From: Octadecabacter dasysiphoniae
GTDB taxonomy: Bacteria > Pseudomonadota > Alphaproteobacteria > Rhodobacterales > Rhodobacteraceae
Reading direction: 5' to 3'
Assembly: GCF_021532615.1 (NCBI RefSeq)
Contig: NZ_JAKGAQ010000001.1
Coordinates: forward strand, 682,001-746,000
DNA: 64,000 nucleotides
The position numbers and the translations under genes are program-made. Numbering within the stretch: position 1 is the stretch's first letter; every line of letters starts with the position of its first letter. Shown here piece by piece: positions 25,261 through 34,388 of the stretch. The notes below the pieces were generated by a model. That model saw only the letters and a list, made by a program, of their open reading frames with translations. It was not told the DNA's origin and made no database searches.

Positions 25261-26348
25261 TATGGGGCCTCGCGCAGGTCGTAATAGCTGAGGGAATAGC
25301 TTTCGGCGCGCCAGTCTTGCGCATATGCGGTGTCGGTGAAATCGCCTTCAATCTTGAGGAAATAACAATCCACGCAGGTGGTATCCAGCGCGCCGGTGAC
25401 GAAGGCCGCAAAATCGGTTTCGGTGTTGTGTTGATCCAGCGTGGCGTTTGACAGGGTGTCATAGGCGGACGCGGGCAGGGTGGTGGTGCCTGTCACATGG
25501 GCAAGAACAGAGAAAAACCGCGCCTCAAGGAACGGGATTTCTGCGTCGTTCAGCACAACGGGGCTGTTGTTGTCTTTGTCGCCGAGCACGGCAAATCCCT
25601 GATTTTCGATCTGCACCCGATCAAGGCGCGCGCCGTCGGGCAACAGCGGCGTCAGGGCATCGCGCACTTTTGCGGTGTGGGTTTCAAGGTTGAACGCATC
25701 ATCGGTGGCCGAGATGACGGTGGGCAGACGCACCGTGAGGGTTGCAGGGCGTTGTGGCTGGGGGAATGTCCCATCCGGGCGCGCGTTAAGCAGCATGTAA
25801 TTCGGGTCCGTGGCGACGGCATCAATCGTGGTGAGGTAATCGCCATAACTGTCGAACTGATCATCGATGCGCACCAAGGGCATGCCGAGCGCGGTTAACC
25901 CTGCGTCGTCGGTGTTTGAGGTTGGTCCGCAAGGGCTGGAGCATTGAACGGAGGCCACGAGCACGTCATCGCGGTAGATTTCGGCGTAGGTTTCGGCGTA
26001 GGTTTCAGGGGTGGGGGCGCGGTTGGGCGCGATGGCAAAGCCAGCGGCGGTTACGTGCGCGGTGTCTTTGGCGGCGGCCAAGGCGGCAGCGTCGCGGATG
26101 ATCAGGGCTTTGCCGTTCGCGCCTGATTGGTACAAAACAAGGGCGATATCGCCCGCGCCTAGATCAATATCGCGCAGAAAGTATAGCTTTTCGATAGTTG
26201 GTTCCGGCGCGGCCTCTGGGGTTTGGGGGGCTGGCGCGGCCTGTTTGACATCGACCGCGCCCCCTTCAGATCCGCGAGCCAGAAAAAATGCGCCAAACGC
26301 GAGCAGCCCTGCCAAAAGGGCGACACCAAGAAAGGCGAGGCGGATCAT
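25260..26348 (-). CDS. Unknown anchored protein inside the amine-catabolic operon
   Basis: 362 residues. An N-terminal hydrophobic segment (1-24) is followed by a Pro/Ala-rich linker (about 32-50), so the protein is probably tethered to the inner membrane and faces the periplasm; a cleavable signal is also possible. The body has a CSSPC pair and a CVDC pair (near the C-terminus), acidic residues and a YAETYAEIY repeat. It overlaps both neighbours (ATGA with the GS gene, TAATG with puuB), so it is coupled to amine catabolism. I did not recognise a family. A periplasmic or envelope accessory role is inference. Confidence 0.8.
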   Translation of the reverse strand: MIRLAFLGVALLAGLLAFGAFFLARGSEGGAVDVKQAAPAPQTPEAAPEPTIEKLYFLRDIDLGAGDIALVLYQSGANGKALIIRDAAALAAAKDTAHVTAAGFAIAPNRAPTPETYAETYAEIYRDDVLVASVQCSSPCGPTSNTDDAGLTALGMPLVRIDDQFDSYGDYLTTIDAVATDPNYMLLNARPDGTFPQPQRPATLTVRLPTVISATDDAFNLETHTAKVRDALTPLLPDGARLDRVQIENQGFAVLGDKDNNSPVVLNDAEIPFLEARFFSVLAHVTGTTTLPASAYDTLSNATLDQHNTETDFAAFVTGALDTTCVDCYFLKIEGDFTDTAYAQDWRAESYSLSYYDLREAP

Positions 26349-27697
26349 ACGTTGAGCAGGAGGTGTTCACGCTCCCACGGGCTGATCACTTGTAAGAATT
26401 CCTCGTATTCGGCACGTTTGACGATGGAATAGACCCGCGCGAAATCAGGGCCGAGCATGTCGTGCATGGCGGTGTTTTCATCGAACAAATCAAGCGCGGC
26501 CCATAGGCCTTGGGGCAATTCGCCGTCGCCTTCATAGGCGTCGCCTTCAAACCGTGTGTCGGGTTTGGTTGCGTTTTTCATGCCGAGGTATCCACACGCA
26601 AGGGACGCCGCGATGCACAGGTACGGGTTGCAATCCATCCCCGCGAGCCGGTTTTCAATGCGCCGCGCATTCGGGGACGACAGCGGAACCCGCAGGCCCG
26701 TTGTGCGGTTGTCGCGCGCCCATGACAGATTGATCGGGGCGGCGTGATCTTTGACGTAGCGCCGGTAGCTGTTCACATAGGGCGCCATGATCGCCACGAC
26801 CGATGGCAGGTGTTCTTGCAGGCCACCGATGAAGTGGAAAAACGCATCCGTTTCGCCGCCGTCCTTATCGGTGAAGATGTTGTTGCCTGATTTATCGAGG
26901 ATCGAATGATGGATGTGCATCGCAGATCCGGGTTCGTTTTCAATGGGTTTGGCCATGAAAGTTGCAAAGCAGTTGTGTTTAAGCGCGGCCTCTTTCAGCA
27001 GACGTTTGAAGAAAAACACTTCATCCGCCAGCGCGATCGGATCGCCATGGTTGAGGTTGATTTCAAGCTGCCCTGCGCCACCTTCCTGGGTGATGCCGTC
27101 AATTTCGAACCCTTGGATTTCGGCGAATTCATAGATGTCATCGATGACAGGGCCGTAATCATCCACGGCTGTCATGGAATAGGCCTGACGCGCGGCGGCG
27201 GGGCGGCCGGACCGCCCGATCATCGGTTCAATCGGTTTGGCGGGGTCCGTGTTGGGCGCAACAAGGAAGAATTCCATTTCGGGCGCGACAACGGGTTTCC
27301 AACCTTCGGCCTCGTACAAGGCCACGACCCGTTTGAGAACATTGCGCGGGGAAAACTGGATCAGATCGCCTGCGGTGTTGTAGGCGTCGTGGATCACTTG
27401 CAGCGTGCCGTCCGCTGTCCATGGGGCGGCGGTGGCGGTGGTATAATCCGGTTTCAGGATCATATCAGGTTCGGTAAAGCCCGCATCGCCCGCCGCTTCG
27501 CCCCAGCCGCCTGTCAGGGTCTGAAAGAAGATCGATTCAGGCAAATGGAACTGGGTTTGCTTTTCCCATTTGGCGGCCGGAACCGCCTTACCACGGGCAA
27601 TGCCGGGCAGGTCAGAGATCATGCATTCGACTTCGTCCAGACGGTTTGCATCCAGATAATCGCGCGCGGGTTTCGGGATTTTATCAAGCCATGTCAT
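26345..27697 (-). CDS. puuA: Gamma-glutamylputrescine synthetase-like (PuuA-type glutamine synthetase)
   Basis: 450 residues. This is a type I/III glutamine synthetase fold: EMEFFLV (metal Glu), MAKPIENEPGSAMHIHHS (the ATP/metal loop), DNRTTGLRVP (Arg-containing glutamate site) and the PuuA C-terminal tail WEREHLLLNV. It ligates glutamate to an amine using ATP, the first step of the Puu pathway. The stop overlaps the next start by 4 bases and the start is 4 bases inside the amidotransferase stop. Putrescine is the best guess; other amines such as ethanolamine or isopropylamine use the same fold. Confidence 0.9.
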   Translation of the reverse strand: MTWLDKIPKPARDYLDANRLDEVECMISDLPGIARGKAVPAAKWEKQTQFHLPESIFFQTLTGGWGEAAGDAGFTEPDMILKPDYTTATAAPWTADGTLQVIHDAYNTAGDLIQFSPRNVLKRVVALYEAEGWKPVVAPEMEFFLVAPNTDPAKPIEPMIGRSGRPAAARQAYSMTAVDDYGPVIDDIYEFAEIQGFEIDGITQEGGAGQLEINLNHGDPIALADEVFFFKRLLKEAALKHNCFATFMAKPIENEPGSAMHIHHSILDKSGNNIFTDKDGGETDAFFHFIGGLQEHLPSVVAIMAPYVNSYRRYVKDHAAPINLSWARDNRTTGLRVPLSSPNARRIENRLAGMDCNPYLCIAASLACGYLGMKNATKPDTRFEGDAYEGDGELPQGLWAALDLFDENTAMHDMLGPDFARVYSIVKRAEYEEFLQVISPWEREHLLLNV

Positions 27698-28371
27698 GCG
27701 CTTACACCTTTGAAAAAGGCGGTGATCTGCGCGGCAAGCCGTGCGTTGTGGTTGTCTTCGCGAAGGTTGGATTTGGCGGTTTCGATCAACTCGGGCGGGA
27801 CGGTTCCTGCGCGTGCGTTGATCAGGCCTTCGATGAAGTTGGATTCAAATTCGGGGTGGGCTTGCAGGGTAAAGGCGCGATCCCCGTAGATCAGGGCGGC
27901 GTTTTCGCAAAAGTCATTGCTGGCCACCGGGGTTGCGTCTGCGGGGCGTTCAATGACTTGATCTTGGTGCCATGCATTGAGAGAGACCTGTTCGCCGTCC
28001 CAATCATAGGTTTGGCGTCCGACGGCCCAGCCGCCTTCAAATTGTTCGACCTTACCGCCCAAGGCTTGTGCGATAATTTGGTGACCAAAACACACCCCGA
28101 CCAGCGGGCGCGCGACGGCATAGACATCGCGGATCAGCGTTTCAAGCGGGGCAATCCACGGCAAATCATCGTAGGCGCCGTGTTTGGACCCGGTGATCAG
28201 CCAGCCATCGCATTGATCCGGCCCGTCCGGGAAATCGCCGTCCACGACTGCGAAGGTTTCAAACGTAAATCCCTGCCCGCTGAGAAGCTGTTCAAACAGG
28301 TTGTTAACGTCGCCAATGACAGGGCGCAGCTCATCCGGAGCGTGGCCTGTTTGTAGAATGCCGATTTTCAT
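27694..28371 (-). CDS. Class I glutamine amidotransferase, probable gamma-glutamyl hydrolase in the operon
   Basis: 225 residues. The nucleophile elbow GVCFGHQ and the AHPEFE motif give the Cys and His/Glu of a class I GATase. It is closer in look to GuaA-like type 1 amidotransferases than to the peptidase-C26 PuuD, so naming it puuD would be too strong. In this context it most likely hydrolyses the gamma-glutamyl group after oxidation. The ATG at 28371 fits the family start MKIGILQTG. It overlaps the PuuA-type gene by 4 bases. Confidence 0.85.
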   Translation of the reverse strand: MKIGILQTGHAPDELRPVIGDVNNLFEQLLSGQGFTFETFAVVDGDFPDGPDQCDGWLITGSKHGAYDDLPWIAPLETLIRDVYAVARPLVGVCFGHQIIAQALGGKVEQFEGGWAVGRQTYDWDGEQVSLNAWHQDQVIERPADATPVASNDFCENAALIYGDRAFTLQAHPEFESNFIEGLINARAGTVPPELIETAKSNLREDNHNARLAAQITAFFKGVSA

Positions 28372-28428
28372 GGAACACCAATGTTGTTGCGCACTTAGGG
28401 TAATCGCTGCCTTGCGGGCACACAAGCG

Positions 28429-29757
28429 CTAGACAGTATCGAGGTACAGGTCGAGCTGTTCTTCGGGGCTGAGGTCCGCGAAGGCCTGTAGTTCCTGCCG
28501 TTTGGTGGCCACAAGATTGCGGATCAGTTCAGCCGGAAAGATGCGTTTGATGCGCGGGTCGGTTTCGAAGGCATCAATCGCGTCGCCCCAGCTGGCGGGC
28601 AGTTGCGGCAGGCCCTGATCATAGGCGTTTCCGGTGATGGGTGCGGGGGGCATTTCAGCGTCTTCGATCCCCGTGAGCGCGGCGCCAAGCACAGCGGCGA
28701 GCATCAGGTAGGGGTTCACATCCCCGCCCGCGACGCGGTGTTCGATGCGGCGCGCCTTATGGCTGCCGCCGGGCACGCGGATGGCGGCGGTGCGGTTTTC
28801 ATAGGCCCAGCAGATCGACGTGGGCGCATGGGCGTTGGGCACCAGACGGTCATAGGAATTGCCGTGGGGCGCAAGGATCAGCGCGGACGGGGCCAGCGCG
28901 TTCATGCAGCCCGCGATGGCATGGTGCAAAACGTCTGTGCCCTCTGGCCCGCCGTTGTCAAAGATGTTGGTGCCGTTTTCGTCCAGCACAGAAAAATGTA
29001 CATGCATCCCGTTGCCGGAATATTCGGGGTAGGGTTTGGCCATAAAGGACGCGGCGAACCCGTGTTGGCGCGCCACACCCCGCACCAGCAATTTGAACAG
29101 CCATGTGTCATCCGCCGCTTTCATCGCGTCCGAATGGCTGAGGTTGATTTCGAATTGGCCCAGCCCGGCCTCTGAGATTGCGGTTTCGGCGGGGATGTCC
29201 ATTGCCTCAGCGCCATCATAAAGGGCGGTGAAATAATTATCGAAGGCATCCAGCGCGCGCAGGGATAGGATTTCGGCACCGGGGCGGCGTTTGCCGGATC
29301 GCGGGGAAGGCACGACCTGAAGGTCTTTGCCGCTGTCATCCACGAGGTAGAATTCAAGTTCCGTACCGCAAATCGGGGTTAGGCCGCGATCTTTGTAGCG
29401 TTTCAGAACGGCGGCGAGCGCATGGCGCGGATCGCCATCAAAGGCGCGCCCGTCTTCGCGATACATCCACATCGGCAGCAGGGCCGACGGACTGTCGAGC
29501 CATGGCATCGGCATAAAGCCGCGTTCTGTCGGCAGGCACACGCCGTCGGGATCGCCTGCTTCGAACACCAGCGGGGAATTGTCGATGTCTTCGCCCCAGA
29601 TATCGAGGTTCAGGACGGACAGGGGAAAGCGCGTGCCGCTGTCTTCGATCCCTTGGGCGAATTTGGTTGGCATCCGTTTGCCCCGCGCCACGCCGTTGAG
29701 GTCGGACGCTGCGACGCGGATGGTTTTGATGTGGGGGTTATCATGAAGCCATGACAT
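28429..29757 (-). CDS. Second glutamine-synthetase-like enzyme (GS1)
   Basis: 442 residues. Landmarks: LEFYLVDDSG, MAKPYPEYSGNGMHVHFSVLD and ENRTAAIRVPGG. Unlike the neighbour at 26345 it lacks the WEREHLLLNV tail and ends QLDLYLDTV, so it is a diverged paralogue, probably using another amine or an amino acid. The start at 29757 is reliable (SWLHDNPHIKTIRVA begins the family fold); longer upstream sequence in frame is unconserved. It lies 5 bases after the ABC permease gene. Confidence 0.88.
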   Translation of the reverse strand: MSWLHDNPHIKTIRVAASDLNGVARGKRMPTKFAQGIEDSGTRFPLSVLNLDIWGEDIDNSPLVFEAGDPDGVCLPTERGFMPMPWLDSPSALLPMWMYREDGRAFDGDPRHALAAVLKRYKDRGLTPICGTELEFYLVDDSGKDLQVVPSPRSGKRRPGAEILSLRALDAFDNYFTALYDGAEAMDIPAETAISEAGLGQFEINLSHSDAMKAADDTWLFKLLVRGVARQHGFAASFMAKPYPEYSGNGMHVHFSVLDENGTNIFDNGGPEGTDVLHHAIAGCMNALAPSALILAPHGNSYDRLVPNAHAPTSICWAYENRTAAIRVPGGSHKARRIEHRVAGGDVNPYLMLAAVLGAALTGIEDAEMPPAPITGNAYDQGLPQLPASWGDAIDAFETDPRIKRIFPAELIRNLVATKRQELQAFADLSPEEQLDLYLDTV

Positions 29758-29762
29758 AGGAT

Positions 29763-30575
29763 TTACCTGATGATTTGAGGGCGAAAGCGGAATTTCGGGC
29801 GCGGGGCGTCCTGTGGCAGATGGCGGTTCAGACGGGTCCCGATCCGCCCCATAATAGCGATAATCACCAGCGTCAGCAGAATGAAATACATCGCCAGAAT
29901 GGGGTAGGGCACGAAGGGATTGAACGTCTTGTCGGCAAAGAAGGCCGCGTAATACAGCGCGTCGCCTTTCTGCTGCCAGACGGGAAAGCCGCTGAAGAAA
30001 ACGAGGGTCGTGGAATGAAACAAAAAGATCGCTTCGTTGGTGTAGGCGGGCCATGCAAGGCGCAGCATCGTCGGCCAGATCACGCGGCGAAACCGGGTCC
30101 AGCCTGACAACCCGTAGGCATCGGCTGCCTCTGTGTCGCCCTTGGGGATGGATTGCAGCGCGCCGTAGAAAATTTCACCAGTGTAGGCGGAGGTGTTGAG
30201 GAACAACACAATCAACGCCCCGAGCCACGCGGAGGTGAACAGATCAAAGAACGGATAGGACCCCTTGAGCGACAGGAAGAAAAAGTAGGCAAAGAAGAAC
30301 TGGATAAACAGCGGAGAGCCGCGGAAAATAAAGATGAACCATTCGCTGAGCTTGCGGATCACGGGGCGTTTGCTGGCCTTGCCAAGGGCGACCGCTGTCG
30401 CGAGGAAGAAGCCTGAAAACAGCGCCAGAACGCCGAAATAGACGTTCCAGATCATGCCGGATCCGATCAGCGTGAATTGCTGGCACAGCGTGAAATCTGA
30501 TCGGGGCAGTTGGCGCGCGCCAATCCCGATGGAGCGCAGGGCGTAATCTGCAATGGTGTCGAGGCATTCCATCAT
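29763..30575 (-). CDS. ABC permease, polar amino acid type (HisM-like)
   Basis: 270 residues with about five to six membrane segments. FRGSPLFIQFFFAY is the family turn after helix 2, and TEAADAYGLSGWTRFRRVIWP is the EAA loop that contacts the ATPase. It overlaps its partner permease gene by 4 bases (ATGA). With the adjoining permease, binding protein and ATPase it forms a complete importer. An extra N-terminal helix precedes the usual core. Confidence 0.92.
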   Translation of the reverse strand: MMECLDTIADYALRSIGIGARQLPRSDFTLCQQFTLIGSGMIWNVYFGVLALFSGFFLATAVALGKASKRPVIRKLSEWFIFIFRGSPLFIQFFFAYFFFLSLKGSYPFFDLFTSAWLGALIVLFLNTSAYTGEIFYGALQSIPKGDTEAADAYGLSGWTRFRRVIWPTMLRLAWPAYTNEAIFLFHSTTLVFFSGFPVWQQKGDALYYAAFFADKTFNPFVPYPILAMYFILLTLVIIAIMGRIGTRLNRHLPQDAPRPKFRFRPQIIR

Positions 30576-31378
30576 GCACCGCCCTTACGCTGGGCTTCGC
30601 CGCCTGATGTGGCCTGACCACGGGTGAGGCGGCGCATCGTGCGGTCCAGCGCGATTTCGGACACCCGCGTGAACGCGAGGTAGAACACCAACAGCCCAAG
30701 GAAATACCACATGCGCCAATCGCCGTGGGGGTAATCCGTAAAGCGCGGTGTTTTCGTCGCGCCGAGTTCGCGGGCCCAATAAACGATGTCTTTGATGCCC
30801 AGCAGGAACAACAATGGCGTGGCCTTGATCAGCACCATCCACAAATTCCCGAGGCCGGGCAGGGCATAGACCCACATTTGCGGCACGATGATGCGCCAGA
30901 ACGTCTGGCGGCGGGTCATCCCGTAGGCCTGCGCGGTTTCGATCTGCGGGCGCGGCACGGCCTTCATGGCGCCAAACAACACGTTGCCCGCAAAGGCGCC
31001 GAACACGATGGCAAAGGTGAAGACGGCGATAAAGAAACTGTAGCGATCATGGACGGATTGATCAGCATTGCTGAGCGGCATTTTCGCCGCCGTGCAGACG
31101 ATGAAATCATTGCCCTGCCGGATCGCGTCGGGCCAGTCGGGGCAAAACGCCTGATGGCGCAGGTATTCGATGCCCTGATCCAAGGCGATGACGAAAAACA
31201 GGAAAAATGCGATGTCGGGTACGCCGCGCACAATTGCGATGTAGCTTTTGCCAAACCATGACAGGGGTGCGATTTTGCTGCGCGCCGCAATTGCGCCGCC
31301 AAATCCGAATGTCAAAGCCAGTGGGGCCGTGATCGCCAACAACGCCAATACGGTGAGGAACGACCAATAAAAACCCAT
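30572..31378 (-). CDS. ABC permease, polar amino acid type (HisQ-like)
   Basis: 268 residues. Hydrophobic segments at about 5-35, 46-68, 125-150, 180-205 and 225-245, with ETAQAYGMTRRQTFWRIIVPQ as the EAA loop. A soluble insertion (about 70-110, including WPDAIRQGNDFIVC) between helices is longer than usual. It pairs with the permease at 29763. The gap to the upstream binding-protein gene holds a stable hairpin. Confidence 0.92.
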   Translation of the reverse strand: MGFYWSFLTVLALLAITAPLALTFGFGGAIAARSKIAPLSWFGKSYIAIVRGVPDIAFFLFFVIALDQGIEYLRHQAFCPDWPDAIRQGNDFIVCTAAKMPLSNADQSVHDRYSFFIAVFTFAIVFGAFAGNVLFGAMKAVPRPQIETAQAYGMTRRQTFWRIIVPQMWVYALPGLGNLWMVLIKATPLLFLLGIKDIVYWARELGATKTPRFTDYPHGDWRMWYFLGLLVFYLAFTRVSEIALDRTMRRLTRGQATSGGEAQRKGGA

Positions 31379-31483
31379 GTGCTTGCCTGTGGTCAGGTAG
31401 CAAGAGAGCCATTGGAACGTCCCCAGGACGTCGGGATCTGCGCAGAATTCAAAAATAAGGTGCCCCGATCAGGCAAATGGAAC

Positions 31484-31512
31484 TGCGCCCCGCCCATAAT
31501 GGGCAGGGCGCA
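31484..31512 (-). promoter_or_regulatory. Intercistronic hairpin after the ABC binding-protein gene
   Basis: TGCGCCC and GCCCA on one side pair with TGGGC and GGGCGCA on the other (one mismatch, loop of three). It lies 9-37 bases after the binding-protein stop with no U-run. Such hairpins stabilise the binding-protein mRNA and lower permease expression. Confidence 0.6.
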
Positions 31513-31520
31513 AGGCTGGT

Positions 31521-32246
31521 TTATTCGAACGTGGACGCGACTTCCCACTTTTCGATCAGCGCGTTCAGGGAACCGTCGTCCTTCATGGACTGGATTGCGG
31601 TGTTGAACGTGTCGCGCAGTTCATTGTCGCTTTCGCGGATGCCCATGCCAACGCCTGCGCCCAAGGATACTTCTTGTTCGAGCATCATCAGTTCGGACTG
31701 GCCTTCGATGGCAGCGGCCAAGAAGGATTTGTCAGCGAAAACTGCGTCTGCTTCGCCAGCGCGTACAGCAGCAAGGGTTTCTTCTGGTGTCGCGAATTCA
31801 ACCAGTGTCCAACCTTGGTCAGCAATGTAGGCCGCCTGAATTGTACCTGTCTGTGCCGCGACAACGCCTGCTGCGGGATCAACGTCCATGGACAAAGCCA
31901 CGAAAGATGTCGGGTCAGCTGGTGTGTAGGCCATTGTGAAATCGATGATTTCGTCGCGTTCGTCGGTGACGGACATACCGGCGATGATTGTGTCGTAGTT
32001 GCCGGACACGAGGTTCGGGATGATGCTGTCCCACTCGTTTGTGACCCATTCACAGGTCAGCTCAGCGCGGGCGCACAGCTCATCACCGAGCTCGCGCTCA
32101 AAGCCGTCGACTTCGCCGGCGTCATTGATGAAGTTCCAAGGGGCGTAGGCGCCCTCGGTGCCCATGCGCACGACGGAGTGGCCGTCTGCGAATGCCATGG
32201 TGGATGTCAGTGCAACCGCTGCGGTCGCGAGGATCAGGTTTTTCAT
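31521..32246 (-). CDS. ABC substrate-binding protein (lysine/arginine/ornithine type)
   Basis: 241 residues. A signal peptide ends AFADGH (about residue 22). The type II periplasmic binding domain shows GTEGAYAPWNFINDAGEVDGFERELGDELC, CEWVTNEWDSIIPNLVSG and DYDTIIAGMS (segments given in part). By family it binds polar or cationic amino acids; the adjoining amine genes suggest a polyamine-like or cationic ligand. GGGAGA lies upstream of the ATG. It is followed by a hairpin. Confidence 0.92.
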   Translation of the reverse strand: MKNLILATAAVALTSTMAFADGHSVVRMGTEGAYAPWNFINDAGEVDGFERELGDELCARAELTCEWVTNEWDSIIPNLVSGNYDTIIAGMSVTDERDEIIDFTMAYTPADPTSFVALSMDVDPAAGVVAAQTGTIQAAYIADQGWTLVEFATPEETLAAVRAGEADAVFADKSFLAAAIEGQSELMMLEQEVSLGAGVGMGIRESDNELRDTFNTAIQSMKDDGSLNALIEKWEVASTFE

Positions 32247-32336
32247 CGTAAATCTCCCGTTGATGAAGCGGCGACTCGTATCGCGGTCGCCAAACTGTCG
32301 AGCAGAATGTTCTGCGCGATGTGAAAAGGCAATGGT

Positions 32337-33107
32337 TTAAGCGGTTTGCGTAACGGAAAGAAAGCCGCGCAGGCGGTCTGATTTCGGATTTGTGAACAGT
32401 TCTTCTGGTGGGCCCTGTTCTTCGATGCGGCCTTGATGAAGAAAAACCACGTGATCGGAAATGTCGCGGGCCATGCGCATGTCGTGTGTGACGACCAACA
32501 TGGTGCGTCCTTCTGCGGCCAGATCTTTGATAACCTTGACGACTTCTTGTTCCAGTTCCGGATCAAGCGCCGAAGTCGGTTCATCAAACAGCAGCGCCTT
32601 GGGTTCCATGCACAGCGCGCGCGCGATGGCGGCGCGTTGTTGTTGCCCGCCGGACAATTGCGCGGGGTAGACATCACATTTGTCGCCAATACCGACCTTA
32701 TCGAGGTACTTGCGCGCAGACGCTTCAACCTCAGCGCGATCGCGTTTCAACACAGTCAGCGGTGCTTCCATCACGTTTTGCAGAATGGTCATATGCGCCC
32801 AGAGGTTAAATTGCTGGAACACCATGGACAGGTTCGTGCGGATGCGGATCATCTGGGCGTGATCACCGGGTTGGCGATTGCGCCCGCTGCCCTTCCAGAT
32901 GACGGGTTCACCGCAAAACAAAACCTCGCCCTGCTGGCTGTCTTCCAACAGGTTCGCACAGCGCAGCAACGTCGATTTACCAGAGCCGGATGACCCGATC
33001 AGGCTGACAACATGCCCCGTGGGCGCAGTGATATCGACGCCTTTCAGGACTTCAAGATCGCCATAAGCTTTGTGCAGGTTCTGGATTTCAATGACAGGTG
33101 ACGTCAT
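32337..33107 (-). CDS. ABC ATP-binding protein (HisP/GlnQ type)
   Basis: 256 residues. The Walker A GSSGSGKST, Q-loop, signature LSGGQQQRAAIARAL and Walker B LLFDEPTSALD are intact, with switch His in VVTHDM. It powers the importer encoded downstream by the binding protein and two permeases, which are the next genes on the same strand. The start is 18 bases after the PhnD-like gene, so the operon may begin further upstream. Confidence 0.95.
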   Translation of the reverse strand: MTSPVIEIQNLHKAYGDLEVLKGVDITAPTGHVVSLIGSSGSGKSTLLRCANLLEDSQQGEVLFCGEPVIWKGSGRNRQPGDHAQMIRIRTNLSMVFQQFNLWAHMTILQNVMEAPLTVLKRDRAEVEASARKYLDKVGIGDKCDVYPAQLSGGQQQRAAIARALCMEPKALLFDEPTSALDPELEQEVVKVIKDLAAEGRTMLVVTHDMRMARDISDHVVFLHQGRIEEQGPPEELFTNPKSDRLRGFLSVTQTA

Positions 33108-33125
33108 GGGGCCTCGCGCTGATGT

Positions 33126-33911
33126 TCAGGCGATTAGGGCTGAATTTGTGGCTGATTGCAATGTGCCATTCGCGGACGGGCGCGGGGCATCTGGCAGGGG
33201 GATGTCAAATGCACGCGGTGGTAGATCGATGATCCCGCGCAGGCCGAGCGTGGTGGCATGATCTGTGGGCAGGTTCGCGATCGTATCAACCAATGCGGCG
33301 CGGATCGGGGCGGGGTCATGATCTTTGCCGGTGATGAACATCTGCCCCGGCGTCGCGCGGGTGCGGCCAATGACGCGAAGATCGCGCGCACGTGGTTCCC
33401 ATGCGTCAAACATGCGCCAGGACACGGCATCAATCGCCGCCAGATCGGCGTGCCCATCCGCGACGGCGTGCAGGCTGTCGATGTGCGCGCCCGTGCGGAT
33501 CGTTGTGTGAAACCGCAACCCTTGGGCGGTTACAGCGGCCAAAGGCGCGCCCCAACCGGATTGGGACAGCGCATCGTTGTATGCAAACCGGCCCAGCGTG
33601 GCCGGGACCAACCCGCGCGGCGCATCCTCTGCGCGCACGACAAACAGCGAATGATAGTACCCCGCCGGCGTGTCCTGCAGGCCGTAATCCGAACAGCCAA
33701 GCGGGGTCACGCGATCAGAAAACACAGCACGGTAGGGCAGGTTGCAGATATGGCCGAAAAACAGATCAGGGCGCGCCCAGCCGTCTTCGTAATAGGTGTC
33801 ACGATCAAGGGGCGTGCGCGCCATATCCAAACGATCACACACACCCGCCCACAGCGCATCATGCGCCGCCGCGTTTTCAACGCGATCATACATCGGCAGG
33901 CTGGCGAACAT
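33126..33911 (-). CDS. PhnD-like binding-protein fold without a signal peptide
   Basis: 261 residues. The PhnD/phosphonate-binding fold is suggested by SLPMYDR at the start, DLFFGHICNLPYRAV, YHSLFVVRAED and GHADLAAIDAVSWRMFD. No signal peptide is present: the protein starts MFASLPMYDR, so it is probably cytoplasmic, unlike transport PhnD. It shares a base (TAATG) with the upstream TerB-like gene and is followed 18 bases later by the ABC ATPase gene. A sensing or regulatory role is inference. The ligand is unknown. Confidence 0.82.
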   Translation of the reverse strand: MFASLPMYDRVENAAAHDALWAGVCDRLDMARTPLDRDTYYEDGWARPDLFFGHICNLPYRAVFSDRVTPLGCSDYGLQDTPAGYYHSLFVVRAEDAPRGLVPATLGRFAYNDALSQSGWGAPLAAVTAQGLRFHTTIRTGAHIDSLHAVADGHADLAAIDAVSWRMFDAWEPRARDLRVIGRTRATPGQMFITGKDHDPAPIRAALVDTIANLPTDHATTLGLRGIIDLPPRAFDIPLPDAPRPSANGTLQSATNSALIA

Positions 33912-34348
33912 TAGGCCGGTGTGACCCGCAGGCGCGCCTTGTGGCTGTCTTGATCCGAAATCCCCAGAAGCGGCGCGACCATGCGCAACATCGCGTCCTC
34001 ATGGCGGTCGCGCACGCCGTCCACCAGAACGACAGACCACATGGCCTCAATCACACCGATGCGATCATCGTAATCCACGGCTTCTTTGATGGCCTTGGTA
34101 AAGCGCACGGTATCGGGGGCCTCTGCTTCGGCGATTTCACAGTCGGCGCGCAAATTGGCGGCTTCAGCGTCTGTCAGCCCATAGCGCTGCATCAACACCG
34201 CATCGATTTGGGCAATTTCATCACCGTCATAGGACCCGTCCGACCGCGCAAGCCGCACGAGCAACACACCAAGGGCAATCCGCGCATCTGTAACAGACAG
34301 CGGGGCAGGGTCGGGGGCGGTCAGCCGCTTGAAAAGATCACCAAACAT
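33911..34348 (-). CDS. TerB-like protein, second of two
   Basis: 145 residues, helical, with the TerB pattern LLVRLARSDGSYDGDEIAQIDAVL (in part) in which paired Asp residues could bind metal ions. The C-terminal half repeats the pattern (VLVDGVRDRHEDAMLRMV). TerB-like domains occur in tellurite-resistance and stress-linked membrane complexes; no ter partners are present. It overlaps the PhnD-like start by one base and lies 40 bases after its paralogue. Start chosen at MFGDLFKRL. Confidence 0.85.
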   Translation of the reverse strand: MFGDLFKRLTAPDPAPLSVTDARIALGVLLVRLARSDGSYDGDEIAQIDAVLMQRYGLTDAEAANLRADCEIAEAEAPDTVRFTKAIKEAVDYDDRIGVIEAMWSVVLVDGVRDRHEDAMLRMVAPLLGISDQDSHKARLRVTPA

Positions 34349-34388
34349 AAGGAAGGATATAGGCGGCCTTGGGGTGAAGGCCAAGGGG

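Noticed and set aside
27694..28371. GMP synthase or PuuD as the exact name
   Set aside because: Only the amidotransferase domain is present (no GuaA synthetase domain) and it does not look like the C26 PuuD family.
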